Below, piece after piece: positions 12,401-25,377 of a DNA stretch of 64,000 nt (position 1 is the stretch's first letter; each line of letters begins with the position of its first letter). Position numbers and translations under genes: made by a program. The notes beneath the pieces were generated by a model. That model ran no database searches. It was not told the DNA's origin and worked only from the letters and a program-made list of their open reading frames with translations. The stretch covers positions 6,510,001-6,574,000 of the forward strand of contig NC_134756.1 of the NCBI RefSeq assembly GCF_050436995.1, given 5' to 3'. The DNA comes from Anticarsia gemmatalis (taxonomy: Eukaryota; Arthropoda; Insecta; Lepidoptera; Erebidae).

Positions 12401-14378
12401 CAGCATTAGCTTACACCTTCACAGTTATACCTATATTGGTGTTTCAGGTACTATACACAAATTTTTTTATTATATTTATTAATTATACTTGTATTTTTCA
12501 ATATTATTCTGAGATATTAGAATACCTTACTACCACTTACTATGAAACAATATTTGTGTTTCAATATCCATGATATTGTTGCCCAATTGATTCTGAAGAT
12601 AAGGCCCTGAATTAATTAATATCAACAATTTGGTAACCCATCTTTGGCTTTACTTTTTTTAACTAACTATCAAAGCCTTAAAGGTCTCTTATCGTCAATT
12701 AGCGACCATTAAAGAACTAAATACAGAAATTTATCTAAATTGATCGATCATTGAAATTGCTGCAAGATCTCACGTGTGTCGAGCATTATATGTTTACGTC
12801 ACATTTATTTATAGCAATCAATGTGCATGCGTTTTCCTTCACCATTCTAATTTGACTGCGTAATATTCTCGCTTGTTACTTTATCGTATTCAATGTGACG
12901 AATTGAATAATATCGCTATAAGTATATGTTCACTTTGTACAATGCTATATGACGACTATATATCCTATCATCCTATAGCTCGCCGTGACTTTGTTTTTAA
13001 AAACAGTAAAGTAAAGAATGTATTTTAAAAAGGTTTATCTGAATTAGTCTCGCGATAACTATACTTATTATTCATACAATAATAAACATAAACTTTGTAA
13101 TACAATATTATTTGATAACAAACTGGCTTATGTATTATGCATAAGCAGACCTTTAAGTGAGGCATGTAAAAACATGCGGATATAATTTAAATTACCTTTT
13201 GGTGTAGTAGTCATAGCACAGACGATGCAGATTGGATTTAACTATATGCCGATTTATGTACATAATGTATTTAATTAATCGATAGCAAACAACTATTCAA
13301 TTCATTTACAACGATTACTTGAGTATCATTAAACAGCGACATAGATTAATATCTGCAATTCAGCGTACTTATTTAGAGAATGAGACTTAAAAAAATATTC
13401 AATCCGTTAAACATTACTATCATCGTATCTATATCATTAATAGCAGGGTTTATAAATTATGTTTGGTTCCAATTCAATACCTTACCATCAGGGTATGACC
13501 CGAAGTTTCCAGGAAGGTAAAGTCCTAAAAAAGCAAGTCGATAAATTGTTTTACAATATTGTTTTTTTCTCCAGGTGCTACTAACAAACAGATTAGATGA
13601 TGGACTGCCGCTCTCATACACAGTGGTCGTGAGCCCGTTGTTCGTCAGCTATGCGACTCTCATCATCATGTCGTTCAGTTCTAAAGGTGGCAATAAGTGT
13701 AAGTACTTAATACTTACAACTACATGATCATCCTAGTATCCTGCTAATATTATAAATGTAAAAGTTTGTGAGTATGGATGTATCTCTTTCACGCAAATAC
13801 TACTGAACCGAATACGATGAAATTTGGTATGTAGGTAGCTGAAGACCCAGAATAACACAAAGGCTAGGCTTTTTATCCCAGAGTTCCCGAGTGATCGGGA
13901 TTTACACGGAAGGGTTTCCGCGCGGACGAAGTCGCGGACGGCTTCTAGTTGTTAATAAACTCACCGGTTCAACATCAATTTCAAGTATTAAGCAGGACTT
14001 AATGAAAACCGTATCAGTACATAGTAGAAATAATTACTTTTTTTTAATTCCGACCAAAATAAGATATTGACACAGTTGAAGATAAGAATTAAAAATATTT
14101 TTTTATTTTCAGGGTGGTTTGGTATAAGGAAAGATTTTTGCCAATTCCTTTTATCAGTGTTCCCGCTATTACAAGAGTATGCAAACATCGCATACAATAA
14201 CAATGTAAACAGAGGCTCAAATGTGATACCGAACGAGCAGCCCGTCAACCAGGAACCATACAGAGACGAAGAGACACACAAAAAAGTTAAAGAAAGCAAG
14301 AAATCACAGAAAAATCAAAAGAAAAATGAAACTATGAAGCCAGTAGTGCCTATTACGAGTATAGATATGCCAGATTGA
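9498..14378 (+). CDS. Tmem185: Transmembrane protein 185 (FAM11 family)
   Basis: Seven coding exons: 9498-9535, 9610-9786, 10223-10430, 11050-11179, 12317-12447, 13575-13698 and 14113-14378. They give 357 aa, close to the 350 aa of vertebrate TMEM185A/B. The protein starts MNLQTLFQDFNPSKF and contains repeated LALKLD and WSYWAVFTPIWVWK modules, several hydrophobic helices, the cytosolic-type motif QQRRT, and the family signature WWFGIRKDFCQFLL near the end of the membrane region. The tail is lysine-rich and closes in SIDMPD, like the vertebrate end. It is a polytopic membrane protein of unknown biochemical role. In-frame ATGs at 9486 and 9492 could extend the N-terminus by 2-4 residues; I chose 9498 by homology. 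An AATAAA follows near 14455. Confidence 0.94.
10125..10205. repeat. Possible dispersed-repeat fragment in Tmem185 intron
   Basis: After a poly-T run, the segment reads 'ggtctccgcctacctctatg' followed by 'ggatcaggcatga'. I associate this with a dispersed repeat seen in moth genomes, but I cannot name the family. It ends just before the acceptor of the exon at 10223. The assignment is from recall only. Confidence 0.25.
13380..13520 (+). CDS. Possible nested small membrane protein or first exon, unrecognised
   Basis: A 46-codon frame with its own ATG lies inside Tmem185 intron 5 on the same strand. It starts with basic residues (MRLKK), has a hydrophobic helix at about residues 12-28, then a polar segment ending in SGYDPKFPGR. 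The profile is that of a type II membrane protein start or a single-pass micropeptide. The last codons overlap a potential donor (AG|GTAAAG at 13517), so it could instead be a first exon of a nested gene. I do not recognise a family, and chance is a serious alternative in AT-rich DNA. Confidence 0.2.
   Translation: MRLKKIFNPLNITIIVSISLIAGFINYVWFQFNTLPSGYDPKFPGR
13740..13948 (+). mobile_element. Non-autonomous Helitron (LEP1-like) in Tmem185 intron 6
   Basis: The 209-bp element begins TCCTGCTAATATTATAAATG and ends in CTAG followed by T, the Helitron rule (TC...CTRR, inserted between A and T). Just before the end lies the hairpin CCGCG/CGCGG around 'CGGACGAAGT', the usual Helitron terminator structure. 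The internal text 'ttcacgcaaatactactgaa' is typical of the lepidopteran LEP1-type family. It encodes no protein. Confidence 0.75.
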
Positions 14379-16891
14379 TGTGTTAAGTAGCTTTTTAAGT
14401 GCTGAAATGTGTGTTCACTCGGTAGTTATCTGTCTTATGTAAATATCAGGCTTCTAATAAACATAATGAAGCAATATTAAACGATTGTTAAGTTTGATAT
14501 TAGGGCTAAGCTACACGTTCCGTGTTTAGGTAAAATTAGTGGAGATATTAAAATGTGTACATTATTTTTTATTGTTATTTCTATGTAGGCTAATTCATTA
14601 ATGTTTAGTACAGTTTATTTGTTGCGATGTTAGAACCGGCCTTATTAAGTTTTGTATTGTCGTTGAAGTAAACATTAACTAATTATTTGCACCCCTTCAA
14701 AGCAATTTTCTGCTTCCTTTTTTATATTTATAATTTCATGAAATGCAATCTTATGTTATGGAGATGGATTTGATTTGATTTTTTATGGCAAAGTGATAAA
14801 TTTTAAAGTATTTTTGTAGTGAATAATACATTTATTTTAGTGGAATGGCTTAGTATTAACCAGGCAGGTAATGGTGATAATCATTAATCATATCAAATTA
14901 AGCAATCTTGCTGTGTAGAGTTAGTATTGTTACTGTTGTGTCACATCTTTACACATATTTTGCCGTTACGTTTAATAAAAAAATGTCTTGCATAGTTTCT
15001 AAAACTAACTAAGTTTAGCTATTTTCTGTGGAGTAGTAAATTGTATCGATATGCGATGGGTATAAAGGCGTATGTCACAATTTTATCATAGATTTGCGGC
15101 TTCCAATTTAACCAGATGTTTTAGTAATACATATTCTTGGCAGCTACCTTTATGGTCAGCGATATTCGTGTGGTCTTGTGTTTGGTTATTTCTAAATTAT
15201 TTTATTTGACTCGAATTTGGCAGGTTTTAAGGAAATGAATAGTGCAAAACAAAAATATTAAATTTCCAGAACCTGAATAATTTAAATGGTTCTGACCGCT
15301 TACTGTACTTCTTATTTAAAATTTAAATTAATAAAATTGTACTGTGTCTGCCTTGCACAAGCAAATGGACGAATTGTCTTATTGACAATATATAAATTAA
15401 GATTTATCATACAAGTTTAAACTTGCCGTAGATTCTTGCGCATAAATTATTATATAAACATTGGTATATAAATACGTTTGTGGTTATTTCGAATATTTAA
15501 AAATTTGCATAAAACTATGCATTTTTGTAGTTTTATGTGATATGGTGTAGTAGCAAATTACGTAGAGTATTTAAGAAAAATATTCCATAAAGAGATGTGT
15601 TCCATTTTATACCAACTTATAGAACACGCTTATAAATGTTATCAGTTAGGTGAAGCTCAATACACAGCAGTTGTAAGAAAGTCACTTTGTGCCTCTTATC
15701 CCACACAAAACGTCTGCTTTATATATTTATTGCCATTCGATAATAGACCTCAATGTGATATGCAGACGGATTCAAGATGAAATAAAGTTGACTGATGCAC
15801 AATTGTTTTCTTACTACTGTGCTTTTAGTTGCAGAGATTGTAAGATTGTATCTTTTCACATTAGCAGATTTAGTTCTGATAACCATTAGAGAGTTTTATG
15901 CTATTGTAATTTCCAATTAGCGAATTAAAGTCACCGAATTTCAATAATACCTTCGTGCTACAGGGGGTATCGAATTCTGAAGTTGGCTATGTGTTGAAAG
16001 ATCAATCGAGCAATCAGTGAGCAACAAAAAGTTGCCAGTGTTGCTAAACCTATAAGTGTTCTGAGAGCGACTGTCTTAAGTCTTGCCAGACTTTAAAAAG
16101 AGACTGATGTTTTTAGAACACAACTCTTTGTGTTTAGTCTCGATTACTATCACTTACTTTTTTATAGAAATGTGCTTTATGACAATGTAGCAATACTATT
16201 ATTGGGATCACATCATAATATGGAGTTTATAAAATTAAGAACATAATGTTCCAAATATTATTTTTACATGTTGTTCCGATATAACATAGTAGTGTATTTT
16301 TCCATTACAGTTGTTCAGATGTGTAAATAAAATAGTTCCTTATACTTATTAAATAGTTACTTGTACTGGTTTTATAATACGACTACGTCAAAGGTACATT
16401 TTTGCTTAGAACGGTATAACATAAACATGAAGATTTAAACGAAATGAACAACAAAAATATCGCAATTTTAGTCAGCAGCGAAGTTTAAAAAGTGTCTAAT
16501 AAATGTAGATTTCAATGAACCGATAAACAACACGCAAAAGTCGTATACAAAGCTGCCTGTATTCTTAAAAGCGATATATCAACGTATGTAAAACATTTGA
16601 CAAAGCATTCTCGTGATAAACAGCCATCCGTGCACTAAAAAGGTTATATATTGTTGGTGCGTGATGGTAGTGACACCCCACCGAGAGCGATCACGCACGC
16701 ACCCCTAGTTATTTATTGCCGCGACACGGTTTGTTTTAACTACCAAGGTTACAATTATGTCTTATTCGACGCCCACGATTCAATTCCAGATATAAATTTC
16801 ATTGACTGAATAATCTAGGGTTCTTGCGTGTTACCCAAACACGTATTTGGAAACAAGACACGCGTGTGCTAGCTTTATTGAAGAAAAAAGC

Positions 16892-16954
16892 ATCAAAAGT
16901 ATATTGCTTAGGTGTCAAGGCAACGTCTTGACACCTAAGCAATATACTTTTGAT
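16892..16954. repeat. Perfect 28-bp inverted repeat with 7-nt loop
   Basis: The left arm 16892-16919 begins ATCAAAAGTATATTGC and ends GTGTCAAG. The right arm 16927-16954 is its exact reverse complement, and the spacer is GCAACGT. Transcription of either strand would give a stable 28-bp RNA hairpin. No terminal duplications or known element ends were found around it. Confidence 0.9.
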
Positions 16955-18369
16955 CCTGTGGGTCGTGACATTTAATGCATGTTATTATATTTTAAAGTTT
17001 ATGACTACAAAAATTCAAGGGTACCTATAGAAAGAATATTTTCGTAAGATTGGAAAGAAAAATGCAAATTGAGGTGTATGGTTCATAAAAGCCCTTTTAC
17101 CATTATTGAACTGCGTCTGTCAAAATTGCAATATTGTTGTTAGTGGGTACAGTCAGCAACCAAAGTCAATGAATAAAATATTTCATGAATGAACCTGCAA
17201 GAAAAAGAAAATTTAAACAAAGTTAATTAAAGCAACAATTTATTACATTTCTGAAATTGATAATAACAATAAATATTCTGGAGTTATCGTTATTAGTAAA
17301 AATGTACCTTACGCTTAGTCGTATAGATGGACAAAATAAATTTGACCCTTTGTTTAACCTACTAACTTAACGTGTTTTAATGTTGTTAATTCAAACTGTC
17401 ACTTTAGGTAACTTTCAATGGTCTTAACTGAAGTTTTATTTAAATTAAAATGTAAACTTTAACCGTAGCCGTTCAAAGTTGCCTTAAATGGCTTTACTTT
17501 TAAACCTACAGGGCTATCAAATATATAAAATTATGTTTACTGTGATATTCTCTTCCTATGATGTCGCAATACGCAATATCGTTTGAACAAATACCTGAAT
17601 ATTTTGTTTATAATAATGTTTGTTTATATTGTTTCGCATTATTAAAATACTTATCAACTGTACATATTTCATGTGTTTTGATTGAAACAGACTTAGAAAA
17701 TAACCTATTTTCCTAAAACTCATTTTACAAATTATACCCACGTAATCATGACAGTTATATGAAAAAAAAGCCTACCGTTTACACTTAGTCTTAATTCAAG
17801 CAATCCTTAATTTTGTTAGGCATATCTGCCAATATCAACGTAAAGGTCGCATAAAAAATACCATACCATGAAAATTTGTTCCATTCTGTATGTACCTACA
17901 CTACATTGGTAGACAACAAAACTCAATTTATACTTCTCTAAATTATACATTTTTGCATTCATATTGACTGGTGATACTAAGTTTAAAGCTTTAAAGGCCG
18001 GAAAGCATAAAAATAATGTAATAAACTTCCATCAATATGTAGCCGTTGTTTGCCTATCTTCCAAACTACAGATGATCATGCGAAACAAAAATTGTATGTA
18101 ACCCGTTTTATATGCCGATAATATAAACTTCAATGATCTGTAATAATACGGCTTCGCTATGCTAGTTACACAATTCGTTATTCGCCAAGGACAAAATACA
18201 TTAGCGCTAAAATTTCCTTGACCCGCATTATCGGATTCGATTTTTACTGAAGCTACGCTGTAGTCAAAATGTGTTTTCATTTCGTTGCATGAATTTGGTA
18301 AATTGTATTAATGACTGTATTCTTATTTGTAACATGACTTGTTTACCACGTGTATACCCAAAGGTGTTT

Positions 18370-18530
18370 GAAATAGATCCTTGTTTAGTAATTTCTATGT
18401 CTCCAAATTTCGGGCTACTATTGAGAAATATTTTAATATAAATTTGTAAAGATCCACATTACTACCCGGAAATCAAACCCAAAATCTGACAATCGTACCC
18501 AGTCCACAGGGGCAGTCAGTTTAGCGGATT
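18370..18530 (-). mobile_element. tRNA-derived SINE fragment
   Basis: Read on the minus strand, this contains a box-B/T-arm-like segment (GGGTTTGATTTCC) followed by AATATTTCTCAATAGTAGCCCGAA-type text. That text is characteristic of a dispersed lepidopteran SINE. Both ends look degraded. Confidence 0.5.
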
Positions 18531-19160
18531 GTATACATAGACGGTGCCATTAAGTTGGACCTAAGAACCGGTACCTAATACGAATTAAATGAACCAAATA
18601 ACTGATTATCACAATTGTGCGTCATACAATTCACTCAGGTCGATAAAAACCAACAGAAGATATAAAAATATTCCCTGATATTAAGAATAACAACATCAGG
18701 AAACGATAAAGCGGTTTCAATACATTAATAACAATCATATACATAAAATTGATCTATACTCTTTAACAAGTTCTCATATAAAAGTTCTAAATCGATTTAT
18801 GCGACTATAAGCTTTTATGTTGTACGTTCGGCAAATTAGAATAATTTATGCTGCCATTTCTGTCAATAAAGCCTATTAATAAGTTTACACAAAAAGTCTT
18901 TAGATTAACAATTTTCGCTAGTCATAAAAGCAAGGTTGTACACTAATAAAAAGTTTAACGATAGCAATTCGCAAGTTGTCCAGCAAGGGTTTAGACGCTT
19001 AGTTGGAATCACCCCCACGGGCTGGCACCGACGTCGCTATACATTGATTTTGTACACAATAGTATGCAGTGGTTCAGTCTTTTACAATGATTCCTTCAAG
19101 CTAGTACGAACGAAAATATTTTTTTATTTTTATTTTTCGGCATAAAATATTTTTTTAACC

Positions 19161-22100
19161 ATGATATCAACTAAAGTGTCTACTAGTAAAAAGTGGATAA
19201 GTGAGGAGACACCTGACGAGGAAGAGTTATTCTCTCATTGTCGGGAGATGGAAATGGTTTGTTTTGCTGTGACGATAATGGTATTAGACGCAGACAACAA
19301 ATGGAGGGGTAACACGGGTGGAAAGAATAATGCACATTCGTTGTCAAACCGTAAATACATCATGGAACTAGTGAATATACAGGTGAGAAACGTTTTCACG
19401 TTTTGTTTACATTGATGTTGTAGATATTTTATCTCTAAAGACGTGGAATATAGAAATTGAACTAACATTATAACTAACTAATAAAATTATATATAAATTA
19501 ATTGAACTAACTTGATAGTAAATTATTGTCTAGTCCACGAAACCAATGTCCAAAAGGGGATAATATAAAGATGAGTAATAATTCTATAAGTATGCTCCTC
19601 AGCCGTGTCACATATCTACCTACTAAGATTATTTTTTATTTCTAGGTATTAGATCAAATAATAGACTATTTAACAAAACTAGTGAAATCATTTTACAAAT
19701 TAAACCCAAAGTTGGCCCGCTTGAAAAAGGACAATGGATTGCTCCTGAGTAAAAATGTTCATATTTTTGATAAATTGTGTAGCATGAGATTTGTGATGTT
19801 ACAAACTATACACGGACTTATATCAACGATATTGAATACGTGTCTGCATAGAGAAGACGCGAGGAAGATGATTGAATCTTGTTTAAGGTAAGTAGATATG
19901 TATTAACTTCTCGTTTGTACTGAGGATACTTTTCCCGTTCTAGACAAAAGGTTCTCCTCCGAAAGAAAATTAAGGGTTTCATAAATATACTTAGAATAGT
20001 TAGAATGCTCCGACTGAAGCTTAGATTAGGGTGCAGTAAAAGCTAATACTTCCCTCGGCACTGGCAATCGTAACTAACTTTAATTAGTTAAATGGAAGAA
20101 GTTGAGAAGAAATTTAATTCAACTTCCTCTATAGCAGAATGTTAATGAGCTCTTTACTGATGAACAACCCTGAAACACTTACTTTTATGAATAATGGTGT
20201 TTTCAAATTTTCAGATTGGTTGGAATTTACAACAATTTAATCGGCCTCAGTTATAAAAAGTTTGCAGCAAAATTTAATATCGGGAGCAATACCTATCCCA
20301 TCATCATTAGTGAGACTAAGAATATCACACTAACGAAAATAGTTCAGGTAAGTATTATTATATTTATGTTACAGTACAATTTATTCATCATTATAGCTTT
20401 CCATGAATTCACATTGCAAGAGTCGTGGTACCTACGATTATACAAATTATTTCCTCATGTATCCGTTTGTAGAGTAGATGGGTATCTATGTCAATAATAG
20501 TATATTATCCAAGTACAAAGTGGATACTGGATAATATGTATTCTTGAATATGAATAGCAAAGCGGAAATGTTACCCTTGAAAGCCAATTGTCGTTTCTTT
20601 GGTCGCATAATGATACGATTGCTAGATATTCAACGATAAATCTATAATATTATGAACAGTGGGCATAATCAATTCGGTCTCATCAAATATTCATAAGTTG
20701 AAAATAAAAAGAGATTTGGTAAGGTAGTGTGCAATCTTTATTACTAGAGCTTTGCATACAGTTACACTTTGTATAAGTATATTTTGAAATGAAATGAAAT
20801 GTATTAGTAATAAGGCCATCTAAGTAAACATACAGCTGCATAAACCTAAATAATAATATACAATTTTGAGAAAAAATATACTTTGTATCACATTTTCTAC
20901 AGATTTTATCTAAGAGCCGCGCTGAACTTTGCTGCCAACGATTGATTAATTGTTTAGTCAAAGTATACAAACCTGATGATCACTCCGACGACGATTCTAG
21001 CTCTAGTTCTGCTGAAAGCTTGGAAATATTTCAGTAAGTAGTAAAACATAATGTCGGTCATTCATTAAAATTTTCTTTTTGTTTCTGTTATTTTTTATTT
21101 TCAGTACTCTGACGAAACACATAACACCGCCAACATCTACAAAGTCTCGGGAAGTAGCAATGGATAAGCGACGAGACGCTTTCGTTGTAAATAGAAAACT
21201 CAAAATGAAACAAGCCCAAAGTCTGATTGAAATGAAAAATGAACACAATAAGAAACTCAACGAACTGGTGACGGCGCAGAATTCAGATGCCGAAGTACCG
21301 TACTTGTCGCTCTTGACTAATGAGTACGCACTGGAGAATATTTTCAACACCGAGGGTATGAATTCATATTATATTTCATTAAGCTTGCTTTCCAACTGTA
21401 AAGCTTTGGAACTTAGTTCACCGGATAACAAAAACGAGTTTGTAACTAACGATTTTTCTTTTTTTAGATAATATAAACAGTATCCTTCAAAGTGAAGAAA
21501 TCTACATAGAAATTCTGTTAGATACAGTGGCTCATATGTCCCCAACCTTATTAGGCACGAATGGTGTAAAAAAACTTAAAAATGGTAAGGTTTTATATAT
21601 ATTTGCAATTGTTGCTTGGCTTGGCCGATACTGATTAGGTTTTATGCCTTGTCGTGTTGTAATTTCTTCAGGTCGTGTGCAAGCCAGTAAGAAAGCAGCG
21701 CATAAAGTGACTGAATATTATCAAAATATTCTTTGGGGTGATGTCGGCAGTTGCCTTGAGCACATTATTTTATGGTGGTCGTCTTACCCCTTAGCGATGA
21801 GGTAAACTATGATAATACTATAGTTTATTCTTTGTGTGATACTTTAATCATATTTTGAATTTATTTTAGATCTCCAAATACGAGCCAAAAGCTGAGAGAA
21901 TGGTTGTTTGTAACATTTAACGTAAATAGTAAGTAATTATTTGCCGAAGGATATCAAAGAATTTGTAAAAATCTGTTCTCTGACCTGTTATCTCGAATAA
22001 CTTATGTATTTTTGTAATTCAGATACCCCAGAATTGATTTTAGCCGCTTTAAGAATATTAGCAGACGCTTTAGGATGTCATGTTACATCTACGTCTTGGG

Positions 22101-25100
22101 ATAAATATTTTGGGTAAGTCCTGACTCCTTTTAACACTACTTGCCATTGATTGACTTTCTTTACTGTGGTTTGCTTAGTTAATATAAATCTATGAGAGGT
22201 TATTTACATATAATTAATTTACTTCCTCTTGCTTCACAGTGCTACCTTGACAACTAATTTAAAGCCGACTTCTCTGAAAATTAATCCTGAGTTATCATTA
22301 TACATTACTGAGGTAAGTTTTGGTTTTCATAAAGGAATCTATAAATTCGTCTGACAGTGATTCTAGCTGTGTATATTTTTGTAAGAATTTTGTAAAGGAA
22401 ATTAAGTTATCATATCAAAATATGTTTCATTTCTAGAGTACAGAATCCGGCGCAAGTTTTGCGTTGATGTTACAAGAGCTGGTGACTCTTAACAATCAGT
22501 GCGAAGTGACTTGGGATTACATACTAGGAGCCCCACTTGAAGACTTGCCTATAGTTGAGCAGATACCTATTCTACATAGACTTGGTAAGAAGACAAAAGT
22601 ACTAATGAAAGTTAATAAGTTATAGTTATTTCTGGGGTAAAGAAATTAAACAAAAAAAATTTAAAAAAAAGAGCCCAAGACTACAGTGCAAAAGTTCTAA
22701 GATTTGCATTTTGGACTTATGTGTTCGCAATATTCGCAACTAAAGCGCCAATAGAATAATATATTAGGTCGGGGAAAAAGTCTTTTCGCATAAAAGTATG
22801 TATCAACTTTGTAATAAAAACTTTTTTCTACACAAAAAAGCTCGATATTTGGGTACCTTACGAGCTTAATGAAAGAACCGTGTACTCATTTGTGATTCTT
22901 GAAGCCAAAAAAATGTTATTACAAGTTCATACATACTATAATGCGAAAAGACTTTCCCCGACCTAATATTATGTATGATTTAAAGAAATAATTCTTGTCA
23001 TGTTCCAGACCATTCTATACACACATATAGATTATGGTGTTTAGCCGAGACCAGAAGACTAGCTAACACATGGGACATGGACGATTTCTTCCGCATCGCA
23101 CACAATGACATGCAAGCGTGTATGGAACAACTGATCAACTTAAGATTTGCTGACCATACGATCACTATTGAGTCAGGTAACACTACTTTAATATGATACT
23201 ACCTTATATACGTGACTTTAAAAAACAAATAAATTAAACTACATGAATTTAAAAAACAAATAAATTAAAATACATGAATTTAATTACACAACTTAAATAT
23301 GATACTAGTACACATTACTTTGAAGAACAAAGTGACTGGAAAAATATGAATTTATTTTTTTATAGGGAAGATTGGAGTGCACGAAAATGTTTGCGCAAAA
23401 ATGAGGGAGAAATTAGTATCAGAGGTCAAAGTCAACATACAAAAGCTAAAGGTAACTAAATTAATCATAGATTAAATACTATATCTTAACATAATAAAGG
23501 CGTAACAACTAAAAGAGCAAGCTGTGAGTTTCTTGCCGTTTCCTATGAGCAACAGCTTTACTGAAACGGTAGATTAAAAGTACTATGACGATTTCAAATA
23601 CTTGTAAAACGTGTATGAAATAAAGCATTATCTGACTTTAACTTAAAGATATAGTTACTTTTTGTGTTCTAGGATGCAACAGAGGAAATAATTCAAGTGC
23701 TGTCATCAGTGTGTGCAACTACAAGTTTGGCACATTTGACTATGATATTCCCAAGCAATGCAGAGTGGCGACGCGTTACTCGCCCACCTCAAACCATACA
23801 CTCTATCTATGTACGCGAATTCCTAGGTAATTATCGTCAGTCGCAATTTTAAACATCCATATTATTATGGTTTTAAAACCTTAACCAGTAGCAAGATTCT
23901 CTACAGTCGGTACAACTGAGAATCGAGAATTTGACATTTAAAATGTACTGCAGAAATAGTTCCAATGGCACCCGTTAGAGGCGCTACTCACATTTTCATA
24001 CAAGATTTCTCGACAGCTTGTTTGGTTGGCTTAGTTGTCAAAAGTTAATAGTGGTGCAGAATCGTGCTACAGTGCACTGTAGCTTAGATATAGACGTACA
24101 CAAATATTGCGCAATAACCTTGCACAATAAAGTTGAACGTCAGAATGTTCCGAAACTGTCATATTAATGATCGTCTAGGGGCGGCCTAAGACAGATAGAT
24201 GCATGCAATGAATTGGTGTGGGTGAAGGAGACTTAAAAAACTAAAATGATAAACAGTTTTTGTAATTTATTATTTATTGGTCATCTAATGATTTCAGACA
24301 AAATGTTGCTACCCGTAATAAAAGCAACACAAGACATAACGACTTTGAACATGGTGCTTAGATTAATGTGCGAATCGTGGTTGCATCACATATACGTAGC
24401 TAAAGTTAAATTTACGTAAGTACCATACAATGTTTTTAATTATATCGAAAATAGTATATTTTATGGTCTATATAAATCTAAATTCTAAGGATGAGAGCCG
24501 ACTATTAAGTCTAAACACATATTTTTACTCACTTTTTTGTCGTAATAAATGATTATTTTTAGGAAAGATGCAGCGATGCAGCTGTTAGCAGATTTTAATG
24601 AAGTTAGGAATTGGCTGAACGAATGTAAATCCTTAGCTACTGCTGCAAGGAAACAAATGCTACAGAACGAAGTTTTGAGGTACTACATGGAAGACTTTTA
24701 AAGTACAAATAAATTTTTAATGTAAATGTTTTCTTAATAAGTACATTGTTTTTTTTACAGGAGATGCGAAGGTGTTGGCCGATTGTTGCTTCACGCTCCC
24801 GGAGATCTCATATCAATGCAAGACTCCACTATGCAGTCGGCACAACACGTTCGTAAAGATGGTACGTATGAATAAAGTATACGTTCTTATGTTTTATGAA
24901 GACAAACAGTGTGTAAAGCAAGTAATTAACTAGACTCTTTGTAGGTCTAGAATGATTACATTTCTCAAAAGCTATACAATACTAGAAAATTATGTGGGAA
25001 GACGTGTTTCCTACCCGCGGTGCTGCATGCGTGGTGGGGTCAAACTATTTGGGATCTTGCCATGCATACTTCAATAAAAAAAACATATTGTGTCCTTGCA

Positions 25101-25377
25101 TTGTCTTTAGCAGACGTGTATTTTTTATCTTGGTTGCCTTAGCGTGCAAAGCTGTATTTTGTTCTAATACGTAGAGCAATTGATTCTCACATTTGCGTGT
25201 TAAAATCTGTGATCTGAACTATAAAACTAAGCTGATTTTATTTCAGAAAACGATACACCGGAGCAACTAATGCCGGCCGAAATGTACGTACCCAATCAAA
25301 AGCAGTGGCTCACGTTACGCGCAAAGAAGATGAAAGGACCGGTCGCTTTTACTCTCTGCTGCATCGTACTATTTTGA
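19161..25377 (+). CDS. CCDC142: CCDC142-like protein
   Basis: Eighteen coding exons: 19161-19382, 19646-19887, 20215-20347, 20903-21033, 21105-21355, 21468-21584, 21672-21801, 21870-21928, 22023-22113, 22240-22312, 22437-22584, 23009-23176, 23366-23451, 23673-23826, 24298-24415, 24563-24679, 24761-24861 and 25247-25377. They join in frame to 823 aa. The C-terminal third (from about residue 597) aligns by eye with the vertebrate CCDC142 C-terminus. Shared patterns are a VREFLDKMLLPVI-type segment, LRLMCESWLHHI, LLADFNEVRNWL and the ending VPNQKQWLTLRAKK. Residues 1-590 are alpha-helical, with an acidic Ser/Asp patch near 230. The molecular role of the family is unknown. The start ATG follows an in-frame stop at 19143, but a further upstream coding exon cannot be excluded. 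One intron holds a mariner MITE. Confidence 0.8.
22764..22966. mobile_element. Mariner-type MITE in CCDC142 intron 11
   Basis: A 203-bp element with inverted termini starting TTAGGTCGGGGAAA; the arms match for roughly 38 bp, apart from a 2-bp gap and a few changes. It is flanked by TA on both sides, the target duplication of Tc1/mariner transposons. The ends resemble those of mariner-like elements. It has no coding capacity and sits between splice sites at 22584 and 23009. Confidence 0.8.
23217..23281. repeat. 31-bp tandem duplication
   Basis: Two adjacent copies of a 31-bp unit (core AAAAAACAAATAAATTAAA then TACATGAATT) differ at one base. They lie in intron 12 of the CCDC142 homologue. Confidence 0.8.
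24066..24083. repeat. Perfect 18-bp palindrome
   Basis: GCTACAGTGCACTGTAGC is fully self-complementary without a spacer. It lies in intron 14 of the CCDC142 homologue. Confidence 0.75.

Larger units (their letters stand above)
14379..19160. other. Gene-poor interval between Tmem185 and the CCDC142 homologue
   Basis: It begins with the Tmem185 3' UTR and ends at the first coding exon of the CCDC142 homologue. Open frames are short, AT-rich and without recognisable domains. The notable contents are the perfect hairpin at 16892-16954, a slightly GC-richer patch near 16640-16740 that could be a promoter or old repeat, and a SINE fragment near 18370-18530. Confidence 0.5.
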
